Positions 35,585-44,617 of a stretch of 51,731 nucleotides of DNA are shown in pieces. Positions within the stretch are counted from its first letter, which is position 1. Every line of letters begins with the position of its first letter. The notes under the pieces are model-generated. The model was not told the origin of the DNA and did no database searches. It saw only the letters and a program-made list of their open reading frames with translations. Source of the stretch: TMED69 sp964642505 (lineage in GTDB: Bacteria > Pseudomonadota > Gammaproteobacteria > Ga0077536); NCBI GenBank assembly GCA_964642505.1, contig CAZXQY010000006.1, forward strand, positions 1-51,731, written 5' to 3'. Position numbers and translations under genes: made by a program.

Positions 35585-35669
35585 CAATAATGGCCCAAAA
35601 CAAAAACATTTTAGTTTTTTAACAGTATAATCCTTATTTCTACTTGGATTGTGGGGAGATTAGTTTCTA

Positions 35670-36050
35670 ATGGATATGGACAATAGAATCGAACTCAACG
35701 TACTTGGCGAGCCGTTGGAAAGCTGTTGTGAATCGCCTATGACCGGTTACTTTCGTGATGGCTTTTGCAGGACAGACAGCACCGATTCCGGACAACATCT
35801 GACCTGCGTCGTGCTGACCGACGAATTTCTCACTTTTTCCAAAGTGAGAGGCAATGATCTTTCGACTCCTAGACCGGAATATGGTTTTCCAGGCCTCAAA
35901 GCAGGTGATAGATGGTGCCTTTGCGCCGAACGCTGGACCGAAGCCCTTGAAGCCGGAGTAGCCCCAAATTTGCATCTCAAATCAACCCACTCCAAAATGT
36001 TATCGCTTGTTCAAATAGAAGTCCTGGAACGATACGCAGTTGACTACTAG
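35670..36050 (+). CDS. DUF2237 family protein
   Basis: 126 residues covering the whole DUF2237 domain: NVLGEPLESCCESPMTGYFRDGFC at the start, then the DLSTPRPEYGFPGLKAGDRWCLCAERW stretch and KSTHSKMLSLV. Paired cysteines (Cys-Cys near 18 and Cys-Leu-Cys near 92) are conserved in the family and could bind metal or form disulfides. Function unknown. ATG at 35670 with a GGGGAG site; the Met at residue 3 is an alternative. Confidence 0.88.
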   Translation: MDMDNRIELNVLGEPLESCCESPMTGYFRDGFCRTDSTDSGQHLTCVVLTDEFLTFSKVRGNDLSTPRPEYGFPGLKAGDRWCLCAERWTEALEAGVAPNLHLKSTHSKMLSLVQIEVLERYAVDY

Positions 36051-36051
36051 T

Positions 36052-36068
36052 AAAAGCTAGGGCTTTTT
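36052..36068 (+). terminator. Small hairpin with T-run after the DUF2237 gene
   Basis: AAAAGC (36052-36057) pairs with GCTTTT (36062-36067) around a four-base loop, with T continuing to 36068. The stem has only two G:C pairs, so it is weak. It lies two bases after the DUF2237 stop and before the convergent membrane gene. Confidence 0.35.
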
Positions 36069-36077
36069 GAGGATTTT

Positions 36078-37103
36078 CTAGTTAGTCCTTGGTCCAAACA
36101 ACATATTGATCAATTTCTTCTTACTTTCACTAATGGAGCCCCGATGTGCTAAATAAGACACATGGCGGGTTTGATTTCCGGGAGACAGCTCTATTGACCA
36201 GATAGAATTTATCTCGTTTGGCACTAAGGAATATCTTATATCAATGATTCGATTAGGAAAATTTGGATGCTGGGCCAAGTATCCTCGACTAAACCAACGA
36301 AACCTTTCAATATCACGAGATTGCACAGACCCGGGATCTAGCCAAGGAAAGTCTCGACCAACATCCAACTTAGGAATGGACTCGCCTTCAAATACGAATG
36401 GCTTGTAACCTACTCTGACAGCATCTACATAATAGCGTCCATCCGATTCATAAATTACCTTCCACACAAGTATATTCGCAAAACTAGGCTTAGCGTCTAA
36501 CTTAACTGGCATATGGCCTCTTTTAGCAGCAACCATGTGTCCTATATCAACCGCTGCACGATGCTGGAGAAACCCTAAAGTCAGATACACAAACGCCCAG
36601 GCTACCCCGATTATCGCGTATTTTTTTTGTCTTAAAATCGTACCCAGAATGACCAAAGAAAGTAACGGAACGGTAAACAGTGGATCGATAATCGAGATTA
36701 AATTCCAGGCAAACCGAGTATCACTGAAGGGCCAAAGTAGAACCGTCCCGTAAGTAGTACAAGAATCCAACAGCGCATGAGTAGCATACCCCAACATGCA
36801 GAACCCTACAGTAGTCCTCAGAGAGAAATTTCTAAAAGATCCGGTCAATTTGAAGGGAATAAGGCCTATGTACAAGCTAAATCCGACTATTGCGCCGCCT
36901 ATTGGGATAAAAAGGAAAGAATGAGTGAATTGTCGGTGATATTCGAGAAACAGCAACGGGTCGGTTTCTGACCTTATGAACACATCTAGATCAGGAGCCA
37001 ACCCCCCCATAAGGCCACAGATTGTAGCCCAAACAAGCGTTTTTCGTTTGCTTACCGATTGAGGTAACAGTGCACCTAACGTGCCCTGGGTCAAAGGATC
37101 CAT
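36078..37103 (-). CDS. YdjM/DUF457-like membrane-bound metal-dependent hydrolase
   Basis: 341 residues from the ATG at 37103; the frame is open to 37142, but family members begin MDPLTQG as this one does here. The family start is followed by LAPDLDVF near 34-41 and EYHRQFTHSFLF near 54-65, which carry the Asp and His residues thought to bind metal. About five membrane segments lie at about 15-195, then a C-terminal soluble part of about 140 residues. E. coli YdjM is LexA-regulated; no clear LexA box is seen here. Confidence 0.85.
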   Translation of the reverse strand: MDPLTQGTLGALLPQSVSKRKTLVWATICGLMGGLAPDLDVFIRSETDPLLFLEYHRQFTHSFLFIPIGGAIVGFSLYIGLIPFKLTGSFRNFSLRTTVGFCMLGYATHALLDSCTTYGTVLLWPFSDTRFAWNLISIIDPLFTVPLLSLVILGTILRQKKYAIIGVAWAFVYLTLGFLQHRAAVDIGHMVAAKRGHMPVKLDAKPSFANILVWKVIYESDGRYYVDAVRVGYKPFVFEGESIPKLDVGRDFPWLDPGSVQSRDIERFRWFSRGYLAQHPNFPNRIIDIRYSLVPNEINSIWSIELSPGNQTRHVSYLAHRGSISESKKKLINMLFGPRTN

Positions 37104-37160
37104 CTTGTCTTCAGTCAGTGTACCGGGCGGTCTTAAAACCAAGCATAACGAAACTTGAAG

Positions 37161-37481
37161 CTAATTTAGTTTCTCGTACGAAACATACCCGTCCTCTGTC
37201 ACTTCGTCGAAAAAAGTATCTATGAGAGGATGATCTATGTCGTCCAGAGAATTGTCACCGATCAAATTTCGTTCAGCGACGTAAGTAGTATGCTCTGCTC
37301 CGTCAGGTAACACGTGATACCAAGGGGCTTCTTTCGGGGGACGAGATTTGGCCACCTGTTCATACCACTCATCATCTCCACTAAACTCCGCGTCCACATT
37401 GAAAATAACTCCCCGATAATCAAACAGACGATGAACCACACGCTGGCCTATGGAAAAGCGTGCGACTTTATGTTCTTTCAT
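37161..37481 (-). CDS. hspQ: Heat shock protein HspQ
   Basis: 106 residues, matching HspQ/YccV length. The hemimethylated-DNA-binding-like domain is visible as FSIGQRVVHRLFDYRGVIFNVDAEF, PWYHVLPDG and TYVAERNL. In E. coli HspQ affects DnaA stability and in Yersinia it is an allosteric activator of Lon. Upstream of its own ATG lies about 200 bases without genes. Confidence 0.94.
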   Translation of the reverse strand: MKEHKVARFSIGQRVVHRLFDYRGVIFNVDAEFSGDDEWYEQVAKSRPPKEAPWYHVLPDGAEHTTYVAERNLIGDNSLDDIDHPLIDTFFDEVTEDGYVSYEKLN

Positions 37482-37681
37482 TAATCTCTTTCCTCTAAGG
37501 GCCCAGCGTCGGAACCCTCCTTAGTCGTGGTTGCTAAGATTATATCTGCTGGTTCAGTAAGTGTACGTATCAAATTTATTACCATTCGGATTATGAACTA
37601 AATCCCTAGAACCGCAAACTCGTTAGCAGATTCGGGAAGTCGCCAACCGGCCACTTCCCTTTACATTAAAGCGGTTAAAAA

Positions 37682-39112
37682 TTAGGCGGCGCCGCTATTC
37701 ATGACAGCCTTTAGTTCCAAAAACTCCTCAAAACCAAATTCACCCCATTCTCGACCATTTCCTGATTGCTTATAACCACCAAAGGGAGCAGTAAAATCCA
37801 GACCCGCTCCGTTGACATGGACATTCCCAGCCCTGATTCGCGAAGCTACCTTTTGTACCCGTTCAGAATCTGATCCCGATACGTAACCTGACAAGCCGTA
37901 CTCAGTGTCATTTGCCATCTCTACTACCTCTTCCTCTGAATCATAAGGCAACATACACAGTACAGGTCCAAAAATCTCTTCGCGGGCAATTGTCATATCG
38001 TTTTTAACATCAGCAAAGATGGTAGGTTTGACATAGTAACCTTTTTCTAAGCCATCCGGTCGGCCAGTACCACCACAGACTAACCTGGCTCCTTCGTCGA
38101 TCCCCTTTTGTATCAGTCCCTGTATCTTGTCGAACTGCACCTTGCTAACGACTGGTCCTATTTTAGAGTCTTTCATCTGAGGATCGCCAACGGTAGTCTC
38201 CTCGGCCGCTTGTTTAGCTATCGCTATCGCCTCTTCCTGCAACGTCGCAGGAACAAACATCCGGCTTGGTGCGTTACAAGATTGACCAGAGTTTAGAAAC
38301 ATGCCATCTACATCCCGCTTTACGGCAGCCCCTAGGTCTGCGTCATCCAAAATAATGTTTGGAGATTTACCACCTAGCTCCTGAGTTACTCGTTTGACAG
38401 TGTCTGCAGCAGCTTTGGCTACCCGTATTCCTGCTCTGGTAGAACCAGTAAAAGACATCATGTCGATTCCGGGGTGACTGGACATAGCTTCGCCTACAGT
38501 AGGTCCATCGCCGTTCACCAAATTAAAAACACCTTTCGGAACACCAGCGTCATGTAGAATTTCAGTAAATAAGATAGCATTGAGAGGGGCGATTTCAGTC
38601 GGCTTGAGAACCATTGTGCAGCCAGCTGCAATTGCCGGAAATACTTTACAAGCAATTTGATTGATCGGCCAATTCCATGGTGTGATAAAACCACACACAC
38701 CCACCGGTTCTCGTTTGAGGTTAATGCTCCCTTTTTGCTCCTCAAATTGGTAGTTCTTCAATACCTCTATGCTTGTACCCAGATGGGCAGTCAGCATAGC
38801 AGCCTGAGCAGCCTTACATAACCACATTGGGGCACCCATCTCTTTAGAGATGGTTTCGACCATTTCCTCATATCGCGCCTTGTACCCTTCCTGAATCGCT
38901 TCAAGAATGGCAACTCGTTCTTCCCTGGAGGTCTGGGAGAAGGTAACAAACGCACGCCGGGCGGCTGCTACAGCTTTGTCAACATCGGCAGAATCACCCA
39001 TCGCAATTTGACCGATGACAGATTCATCTGCGGGATTGATAACGTCCAATGTTTTAGACTTACCGGGTTCCACCCACTCACCATCAATATAAAACTTCAA
39101 ATTATTTCCCAC
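37682..39112 (-). CDS. NAD(P)-dependent aldehyde dehydrogenase
   Basis: 476 residues, a full ALDH. Rossmann region ITPWNWPINQIACKVFPA is near 144-160, FTGSTRAG near 221, the general base Glu245 in QELGGKSP and catalytic Cys279 in NSGQSCNAPSR. The C-terminal FTAPFGGYKQSGNGREWGEFG is typical of the broad-substrate group. GTG start with an AGGAGA site. Stand-alone gene; substrate not predictable. Confidence 0.93.
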   Translation of the reverse strand: MGNNLKFYIDGEWVEPGKSKTLDVINPADESVIGQIAMGDSADVDKAVAAARRAFVTFSQTSREERVAILEAIQEGYKARYEEMVETISKEMGAPMWLCKAAQAAMLTAHLGTSIEVLKNYQFEEQKGSINLKREPVGVCGFITPWNWPINQIACKVFPAIAAGCTMVLKPTEIAPLNAILFTEILHDAGVPKGVFNLVNGDGPTVGEAMSSHPGIDMMSFTGSTRAGIRVAKAAADTVKRVTQELGGKSPNIILDDADLGAAVKRDVDGMFLNSGQSCNAPSRMFVPATLQEEAIAIAKQAAEETTVGDPQMKDSKIGPVVSKVQFDKIQGLIQKGIDEGARLVCGGTGRPDGLEKGYYVKPTIFADVKNDMTIAREEIFGPVLCMLPYDSEEEVVEMANDTEYGLSGYVSGSDSERVQKVASRIRAGNVHVNGAGLDFTAPFGGYKQSGNGREWGEFGFEEFLELKAVMNSGAA

Positions 39113-39620
39113 TGAGCATCTCCTATCTGAATTTCCTCAATTTAAATACCTGTGATTGAACATTCTATCCTTTTCTCCCAACCAAGAATGCGACTGCTAA
39201 GAATAAACAAAATAACGCCTGATTGCCATATCACTTCTGTTCGCGCTGATCTTACTATTAGAAAGGGACTCTACAACTTCAGATAAAATTATGTTTTTAA
39301 ACAATAACTACCTTCACCATGCAACGATTGTGAATATCCAACGCGAATCAGCAGACAAACGACTTGCCAACGAATTGCCGGACGCATTGGTGAAAATGTT
39401 CGCGCGACCAATTGCGCGTGGACACGCCCAGAATGAGGCACCGGTAGTATTTGAGAGCCAGCTGAGTCCAGTGGACTAACTCGATCTCGATGCCATGTTC
39501 AAAACTTGTATCGAATTTGTTCTTGGTCAGCAAGGGCGGTCCACTTCACCGCAGTCTGGTAATCCTGTGGAACTCCTAAGTCCTTTGCGATACATCACAC
39601 CCAGATAGGTCTGAGCGAAA
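39113..39620. other. 508-base stretch with no supported gene
   Basis: Lies between the aldehyde dehydrogenase start and the queE stop. The first part (39113-39290) is AT-rich and could hold the dehydrogenase promoter. The second part (about 39320-39600) has higher G+C than its surroundings and contains a 62-codon plus-strand frame (39291-39479) of protein-like composition ending at a TAA, after which the composition continues. No known family is recognisable and no ribosome site precedes the ATG. It may be a decayed gene remnant. Confidence 0.4.
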
Positions 39621-40262
39621 TTAGTCTATACCTATTACCTTATGAGTCTGTAGAGATAGTTTCCACTGGGGGTTTCTCAAACAATAATCAACCGTCGTTC
39701 GAAGATTGTTTTGATAGTCATTTGAATCCATCGGTTGCAAAAAAAAATGGTCAAACTCTAATCGGCAAAAATCGTCGGGAGAAATGTTCCTTTGAGGAAA
39801 AACCAATTTAAGCTCATTCCCTTTTGTTGTCTCTAGATTCCCTATCGTTTTTGGTGAGACAGTTATCCAGTCTATTTCTGGAGGAAGAGGTAGCGTTCCA
39901 TTAGTCTCTACCGCACACTCAAAACGCCTTTGCTTCAATTCACATAAAAGTTCTGAGTTGATCTGTAGGCTTGGCTCTCCTCCCGTGAAAACAACATAAC
40001 GAGCGCCATCTTTTTTTGCCAACTCTAACCAGGTTTTTTCAATGACTTCAACCAAGGCGCCCGTCGTTCCAAATTTACCTCCTCCTTTACCGTTTACGCC
40101 AACAAAATCAGTATCACAAAAAGTGCAATCTGCTTCCATTCGGTCTTTTTCTACCCCATTCCACAAGTTACAACCTGTAAATCTACAGAACACCGCTCGA
40201 CGGCCGACGCGAGCCCCTTCACCTTGTAAAGTAATAAAAATTTCCTTCACCGAATAAGTCAT
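39621..40262 (-). CDS. queE: 7-carboxy-7-deazaguanine synthase (radical SAM)
   Basis: 213 residues. The cluster-binding cysteines follow the QueE pattern CX14CX2C (CNLW...CTFC) rather than CX3CX2C. FTGGEPSLQ near 114-122 is the SAM-binding GGE motif. QueE contracts the ring of 6-carboxytetrahydropterin on the way to queuosine or 7-deazaguanine DNA bases. The start overlaps the queC stop by three bases. queD is not in the window. Confidence 0.94.
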   Translation of the reverse strand: MTYSVKEIFITLQGEGARVGRRAVFCRFTGCNLWNGVEKDRMEADCTFCDTDFVGVNGKGGGKFGTTGALVEVIEKTWLELAKKDGARYVVFTGGEPSLQINSELLCELKQRRFECAVETNGTLPLPPEIDWITVSPKTIGNLETTKGNELKLVFPQRNISPDDFCRLEFDHFFLQPMDSNDYQNNLRTTVDYCLRNPQWKLSLQTHKVIGID

Positions 40263-40963
40263 ACCTTCGACGCCTCGTATTCCTCATAGCCTTTTTTTCT
40301 TATATAACATGCAGGACAATCAGAGCAACCGTAACCCCAATTATACAGATTATCTCTAATCCCTTTATAACAGGAATGAGTATATTTCTTTACAAGATCT
40401 ACAAGTTCCCGGCCACCCCATTCTTCCACTGACCGCCAAGAGTCTGCCTTAGAGCAATTCATTAGAGGAGTGTGTATCTTGATTTGTTTATCCATACCTT
40501 TATTTAACGTTTTTTCAAGACTAGTGATCGTATCTTGTCTACAATCTGGATATCCAGAAAAATCGGTTTGACACATGCCACCTACTAAATCATTAATATT
40601 ACTTTTATAAGCGAAGGCCGCGGCAGCCGTCATAAAAAATATATTTCTTCCTGGTACAAATGTACTAAGTAATCCGGTAGATTCTTCTTTTATCTCTTCT
40701 CCATGAGTCAAAGCATTTGAACTTAGCTCAGAAAAGAAATTAAGATCTAACACGTAATCTTCCAATAATCGTTGTCCAAATCGCGGGAACATGCACTTAA
40801 ACCGCGACAGAAACTCTAGTCTACATTCCAATTCTACGATATGCCTTTGCCCATACGAAAACCCGATCGTCGCGACCTTATCAAAGTGCCTCAAAGACCA
40901 CATGAGGCAAGTCGCAGAATCCTGTCCTCCTGAAAACAGTAATAGTGCCGGTTTGTTAACCAT
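40259..40963 (-). CDS. queC: 7-cyano-7-deazaguanine synthase
   Basis: 234 residues from the ATG at 40963; the frame extends to 41014, but LLLFSGGQDSATCL should lie close to the N-terminus as it does with this start. The ATP-pyrophosphatase motif SGGQDS and the C-terminal zinc site (Cys in HSCYKGI plus CSDCPAC) are complete. QueC converts the QueE product to preQ0 with ATP and ammonia. It overlaps the preceding thioesterase gene by eight bases and queE by three or four, so all three are co-translated. No dpd DNA-modification genes are nearby, so tRNA queuosine is the likely end product. Confidence 0.94.
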   Translation of the reverse strand: MVNKPALLLFSGGQDSATCLMWSLRHFDKVATIGFSYGQRHIVELECRLEFLSRFKCMFPRFGQRLLEDYVLDLNFFSELSSNALTHGEEIKEESTGLLSTFVPGRNIFFMTAAAAFAYKSNINDLVGGMCQTDFSGYPDCRQDTITSLEKTLNKGMDKQIKIHTPLMNCSKADSWRSVEEWGGRELVDLVKKYTHSCYKGIRDNLYNWGYGCSDCPACYIRKKGYEEYEASKV

Positions 40964-41450
40964 TAGTAGACTTCCAATCGAGACTAATCTTGCGTCCGAT
41001 GAATTTCGTAGCAACCATGGTTTTATGCACCGACTCTATCTCCGAAAGACGTTTTAAAGCTGTTTGAGGCATGGTTATCACTTTGCGAGTTTTTAAAGAC
41101 ACGTGAACAAACATAAATTCTGCTCGTGCGGCAAGGTATTCCTTCTCAGCATGAAACAACTCTTGGAATACATGTACTCGACTCCTGTCATAAGTAACTA
41201 ACCAGGTCGTAATGCGCAGAGTATCTGCTTCTAGGAGTTCCCGAAGAAAATCCTGACTTGAGCTCATGACAAAAATTGAGCCATTACCTTTAGCGGTGTA
41301 ATCCCAACCAAGCCCCAATTCGTCGAACATGGCGCAACTTCCATCATCAAAAGCCGAAAGATAATGTCCAACATTCATATGACCATTAGCATCAATCCAT
41401 TCCTTCTTTACACGCGAATAGCCAATATAGGGAATTAGTACTTCTTTCAT
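40956..41450 (-). CDS. Hotdog-fold thioesterase (4HBT / carnitine-operon type)
   Basis: 164 residues from the ATG at 41450; the open frame reaches 41564 but that extension lies within the permease gene. The hotdog motif ANGHMNVGHYLSAFDDGS with the Asn-Gly-His-Met-Asn signature is near 21-38, followed by the long central helix and an RSRVHVFQELF strand. Close relatives hydrolyse betainyl-CoA or other short acyl-CoAs in carnitine/betaine breakdown. Here the neighbours are a permease, metY and queC rather than carnitine genes, so the substrate is open. Confidence 0.82.
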   Translation of the reverse strand: MKEVLIPYIGYSRVKKEWIDANGHMNVGHYLSAFDDGSCAMFDELGLGWDYTAKGNGSIFVMSSSQDFLRELLEADTLRITTWLVTYDRSRVHVFQELFHAEKEYLAARAEFMFVHVSLKTRKVITMPQTALKRLSEIESVHKTMVATKFIGRKISLDWKSTNG

Positions 41451-41457
41451 ATTTTTC

Positions 41458-42825
41458 TCAATTAGAAATCTCTCGACCCTCGTACTTAGCCAACCAAAAA
41501 CCGAAGCAACCTGCTGCCGTCCAGGCCACCACGATAATCCATTCCTGGGGCCATAATAAGGCACTCGGACTACCTGGAAAATATAGCGTGCCTATAAATA
41601 ATGTACTTGCAAGGGCTAGCAACCCGAGCACCTTTCCGAAAGGTGCTCGGTAGGGTCTTTGCCTGTCAGGCTCAGTGTAACGAAGCTTTATAAACACCAA
41701 TACAACGAAGAAATAAGCCACTACGACCCCTAGACTACCTGCATCTAAAAACCAAATTAGGGTAGAACGGCCAAACCAGGGTGCTATACATGAGATAGCG
41801 CATAGGACCCACAAGACCCTGATCGGAGCAAAAGCCTTATTGCCATGCGACCCTCTTGCAAGCCACGCAGGTAGCTGTCCGTCCTTCGACATCTCGTAAA
41901 TTAGGCGACTCGCGCCGACAAGAAATCCGTTCCAGGAAGTTAAGATCCCTGCTATCCCTCCAAAAATCACCAGATGTTTCGCCCATTCTTTTCCATTCCA
42001 ACCCTGTTTTGCGGCCAAAGCTGTGGGAAATTTGACATAAGAAGCAGATTCGCCCAAGACCAAGCCGACACTTATAACTGCCAAAGCGTAGAAGATGGTC
42101 GCACAGATTACCGAGACTATTATCAATCGACCAATCTGCTGCGGCTTTAAGTCGATTTCTTGAGCGGTTTGAGCAATGATGTCGAAGCCCACAAACAACA
42201 TGGGCAACATAATAAGAACGGAAAAAACACCTGGGCCAATCGAGTCGAGAAACCCGGGTACTTCCGCCCAGGTTTCTTGTTTCGCCGTGCCCACTACTAA
42301 AATAAACCCTGCCAACAAGATAAGCAAAGTAACGTTAGCCTGAAGGCGGGCGGAACTAGCAATTCCCCGTACGTTAATAAAAGTTATAATAACCGCGGTA
42401 CTTATCCCTATTATTATTTGCCCTAAATAAACGTTATACCCTTCAAAATTCCAGAGGAAACCAACGTTTATCGCTGGGAAAAGATAGGCCAGCACGAAAG
42501 GAAATACGACTATTTCAAAGGCCACCACTCCCATATAACCAAGTAACAAAGACCAACCACAGATAAACGATACGGTGCTACCAAAAACCTTCATCGTATA
42601 AACATGTTCGCCGCCATTTGTCGGAAACATGGACGCCAACTCCGCGTAGACCGTAGCTATCAACGCCATCAGAGTACCACCTGCTATGATAGCGAGCGCG
42701 GCTCCTAAAATTCCCGCCCTTGCGATCCATTCCCCAGTCAATAAAATCCAACTCCAGCCGATCATCGATCCGAAGGCTAGCGTGAACACATGGCGTTGTT
42801 TTAACTTTCTAGAAATTTCGACCAC
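41458..42825 (-). CDS. APC superfamily amino acid permease
   Basis: 455 residues with about 12 hydrophobic segments. The APC start HVFTLAFGSMIGWSWILLTGEW near 12-33 holds the substrate-binding unwound segment of helix 1 (Gly-Ser-Met-Ile-Gly). Helix 8 with GGIAGILTSWNGFLVGASRLIYEMSKDG near 268-295 is typical. GTG start. It lies 20 bases after metY, suggesting uptake of an amino acid or amine linked to sulfur-amino-acid metabolism, which is inference only. Confidence 0.87.
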   Translation of the reverse strand: MVEISRKLKQRHVFTLAFGSMIGWSWILLTGEWIARAGILGAALAIIAGGTLMALIATVYAELASMFPTNGGEHVYTMKVFGSTVSFICGWSLLLGYMGVVAFEIVVFPFVLAYLFPAINVGFLWNFEGYNVYLGQIIIGISTAVIITFINVRGIASSARLQANVTLLILLAGFILVVGTAKQETWAEVPGFLDSIGPGVFSVLIMLPMLFVGFDIIAQTAQEIDLKPQQIGRLIIVSVICATIFYALAVISVGLVLGESASYVKFPTALAAKQGWNGKEWAKHLVIFGGIAGILTSWNGFLVGASRLIYEMSKDGQLPAWLARGSHGNKAFAPIRVLWVLCAISCIAPWFGRSTLIWFLDAGSLGVVVAYFFVVLVFIKLRYTEPDRQRPYRAPFGKVLGLLALASTLFIGTLYFPGSPSALLWPQEWIIVVAWTAAGCFGFWLAKYEGREISN

Positions 42826-42845
42826 TTACCGAAGCCTTGACTAAT

Positions 42846-44153
42846 CTACCTGGGTGAAGTTGTGCTCGAGAGTGCCTGATCAATGTCCCAAAGTATATCA
42901 TCAAGGGATTCGAGTCCAACCGATATACGCACCATCTCCGGCCGTACTCCCGAGGCAATCTGTTGCTCGTCGGACATCTGGCGATGAGTTGTAGAGGCAG
43001 GATGGATCACTAAAGTTTTAGCATCCCCAACATTGGCTAAATGACTAAGGAATCGAGCGCTTTCAATAAAAATCTCTCCACCTGATCGACCACCTTTTAG
43101 CCCAAAACTCAAAACGGCACTAGCACCTTTTGGTAGATACTTTTGAGATAAAGCATAATATTGATCTCCTTCCAGACCTGGATAGTTTACCCAATCGACT
43201 AGCGGATGATCTTGTAAAAATTTCGCTACTGCTAGTGCATTTTCACAATGTCTATCCATCCGTACCGGTAACGTCTCTATGCCCTGCAGCAGCAGAAAAC
43301 CGTTGAAAGGACTCAGTGTGGGACCCAGGATTCTAATTTGTTCCATTCTCGCTTTCATAGTGAAAGCAAAATCTCCAAACGTCTCGTAGAACTTAACGTC
43401 ATGATAGCCGGACGAAGGCTCCACCATGTCTGGGAAATTGCCATTATCCCAAGGGAATTTTCCCGACTCCACAATCACGCCTCCCATAGTCGTTCCATGT
43501 CCACCGAGAAACTTAGTTACAGAATGCACCACTATATCTGCACCCCACTTGAATGGCTGACACAAATAAGGTGTCGGAAACGTGTTATCCACGATCAAGG
43601 GTATACCGGCCGAACGAGCGACCTTGGAAATACGTTCCAAGTCAATCACATTGATTGCGGGATTGCCAATAGTCTCAACAAAAATAGCTTTGGTTTTCTT
43701 TTTGATAGCCGCCTCAAACGCCTCTACTTGATCAGGATCAACCAATGTGGCGTCTATACCAAATCTCCTTAAATTAAAATCTAGTAAGGAATGGGAACCT
43801 CCATACAAGGCCCGTGAAGCAACGATGTGATCACCCTGTTTACATAGAGTTAGAATTGCTATTGCGGAAGCAGCCATACCAGAGCTTACGGAAACCGCAG
43901 CCCGACCTTCCTCCAGGGCAGCCATCCTCTCCTCCAGGACTGCATTGGTTGGATTACTAAGTCGAGAATAAACGTTTCCGAACGTTTGAAGATTAAATAA
44001 ACTCGCCGCGTGATCTACATCATCAAAAACGAAAGAGGAAGTCTGATATATAGGAACCGCTCGAGATGCAGTCGCCGCATCAGGAATGTGTCCCGAATGT
44101 AAGCACTTAGTTTCAAACCCAAACTCTTTCCGCGCAGATTCCTCGTCGGTCAA
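42846..44153 (-). CDS. metY: O-acetylhomoserine sulfhydrylase
   Basis: 435 residues, the length of the MetY branch (MetB/MetC are about 390). Cys/Met PLP-enzyme signature: SSGMAASAIAIL near 90, VDNTFPTPYLCQPFKWGADIVVHSVTKFLGGHGTTMGGVIVESGKF near 190-235 with the PLP Lys in SVTKFLGGHG. The end motif TLVIHPASTTHRQMS is intact. Makes homocysteine from O-acetylhomoserine and sulfide. TTG start overlapping the stop of the CoA-binding gene. Confidence 0.93.
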   Translation of the reverse strand: MTDEESARKEFGFETKCLHSGHIPDAATASRAVPIYQTSSFVFDDVDHAASLFNLQTFGNVYSRLSNPTNAVLEERMAALEEGRAAVSVSSGMAASAIAILTLCKQGDHIVASRALYGGSHSLLDFNLRRFGIDATLVDPDQVEAFEAAIKKKTKAIFVETIGNPAINVIDLERISKVARSAGIPLIVDNTFPTPYLCQPFKWGADIVVHSVTKFLGGHGTTMGGVIVESGKFPWDNGNFPDMVEPSSGYHDVKFYETFGDFAFTMKARMEQIRILGPTLSPFNGFLLLQGIETLPVRMDRHCENALAVAKFLQDHPLVDWVNYPGLEGDQYYALSQKYLPKGASAVLSFGLKGGRSGGEIFIESARFLSHLANVGDAKTLVIHPASTTHRQMSDEQQIASGVRPEMVRISVGLESLDDILWDIDQALSSTTSPR

Positions 44154-44617
44154 TTGTATACCTGCCTCGATCGTCTTGACCTTATTACCTTCGTATTGAC
44201 TCCCACGAAATTCAAACCACCGAAAAGTCTAGCGTGCTCAATTTTAATACACCGATCCATAACCACCGTTATGCCCTCATTTTGAGCTCTAACCTGCACA
44301 TCCACATTGATGACCCCAATCTGCAGCCACAAACTCGAAATTCCTTTTTCGACCGTGTGTTGTAAAACCTCGTCTAATTCCTCAGGTTTACGAAAGCAAT
44401 CAACCATATCGATCTGGAACGGAATATCTACGACCGAAGGATAGCTCTTTTGTCCAAGAATTTCTTCGTACCTCGGATTCACGGGCACGACTTGGTATCC
44501 GTGCTCAATAAGATATTTTCCGACGAAATTGCTAGGTCGATTCCAATGTTTAGATAAACCAACTACTGCAATTGTCTTTGTTTTCTGAAGCAAGCCTGTC
44601 AGTTTATCGTCATTCAT
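44150..44617 (-). CDS. CoA-binding domain protein (YccU-like)
   Basis: 155 residues from the ATG at 44617, which follows AAAGGAAG and overlaps the upstream stop as ATGA. A single Rossmann domain: TIAVVGLSKHWNRPSNFVGKYLIEHGYQVVPVNP near 13-47 and SSLWLQIGVINVDVQVRAQNEGITVVMDRCIKIEH near 96-130. This is the succinyl-CoA-ligase-like CoA-binding fold; function unknown. In several genomes such genes neighbour O-acetylhomoserine sulfhydrylase genes, as here (recollection, not checked). Confidence 0.9.
   Translation of the reverse strand: MNDDKLTGLLQKTKTIAVVGLSKHWNRPSNFVGKYLIEHGYQVVPVNPRYEEILGQKSYPSVVDIPFQIDMVDCFRKPEELDEVLQHTVEKGISSLWLQIGVINVDVQVRAQNEGITVVMDRCIKIEHARLFGGLNFVGVNTKVIRSRRSRQVYN

Noticed and set aside
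39291..39479. 62-codon plus-strand frame as a real gene
   Set aside because: No ribosome site, no recognised family, and gene-like composition continues past its stop; left as a possible remnant.
41451..41564. Upstream extension of the thioesterase frame
   Set aside because: It lies inside the permease gene; the thioesterase domain starts properly at the ATG at 41450.
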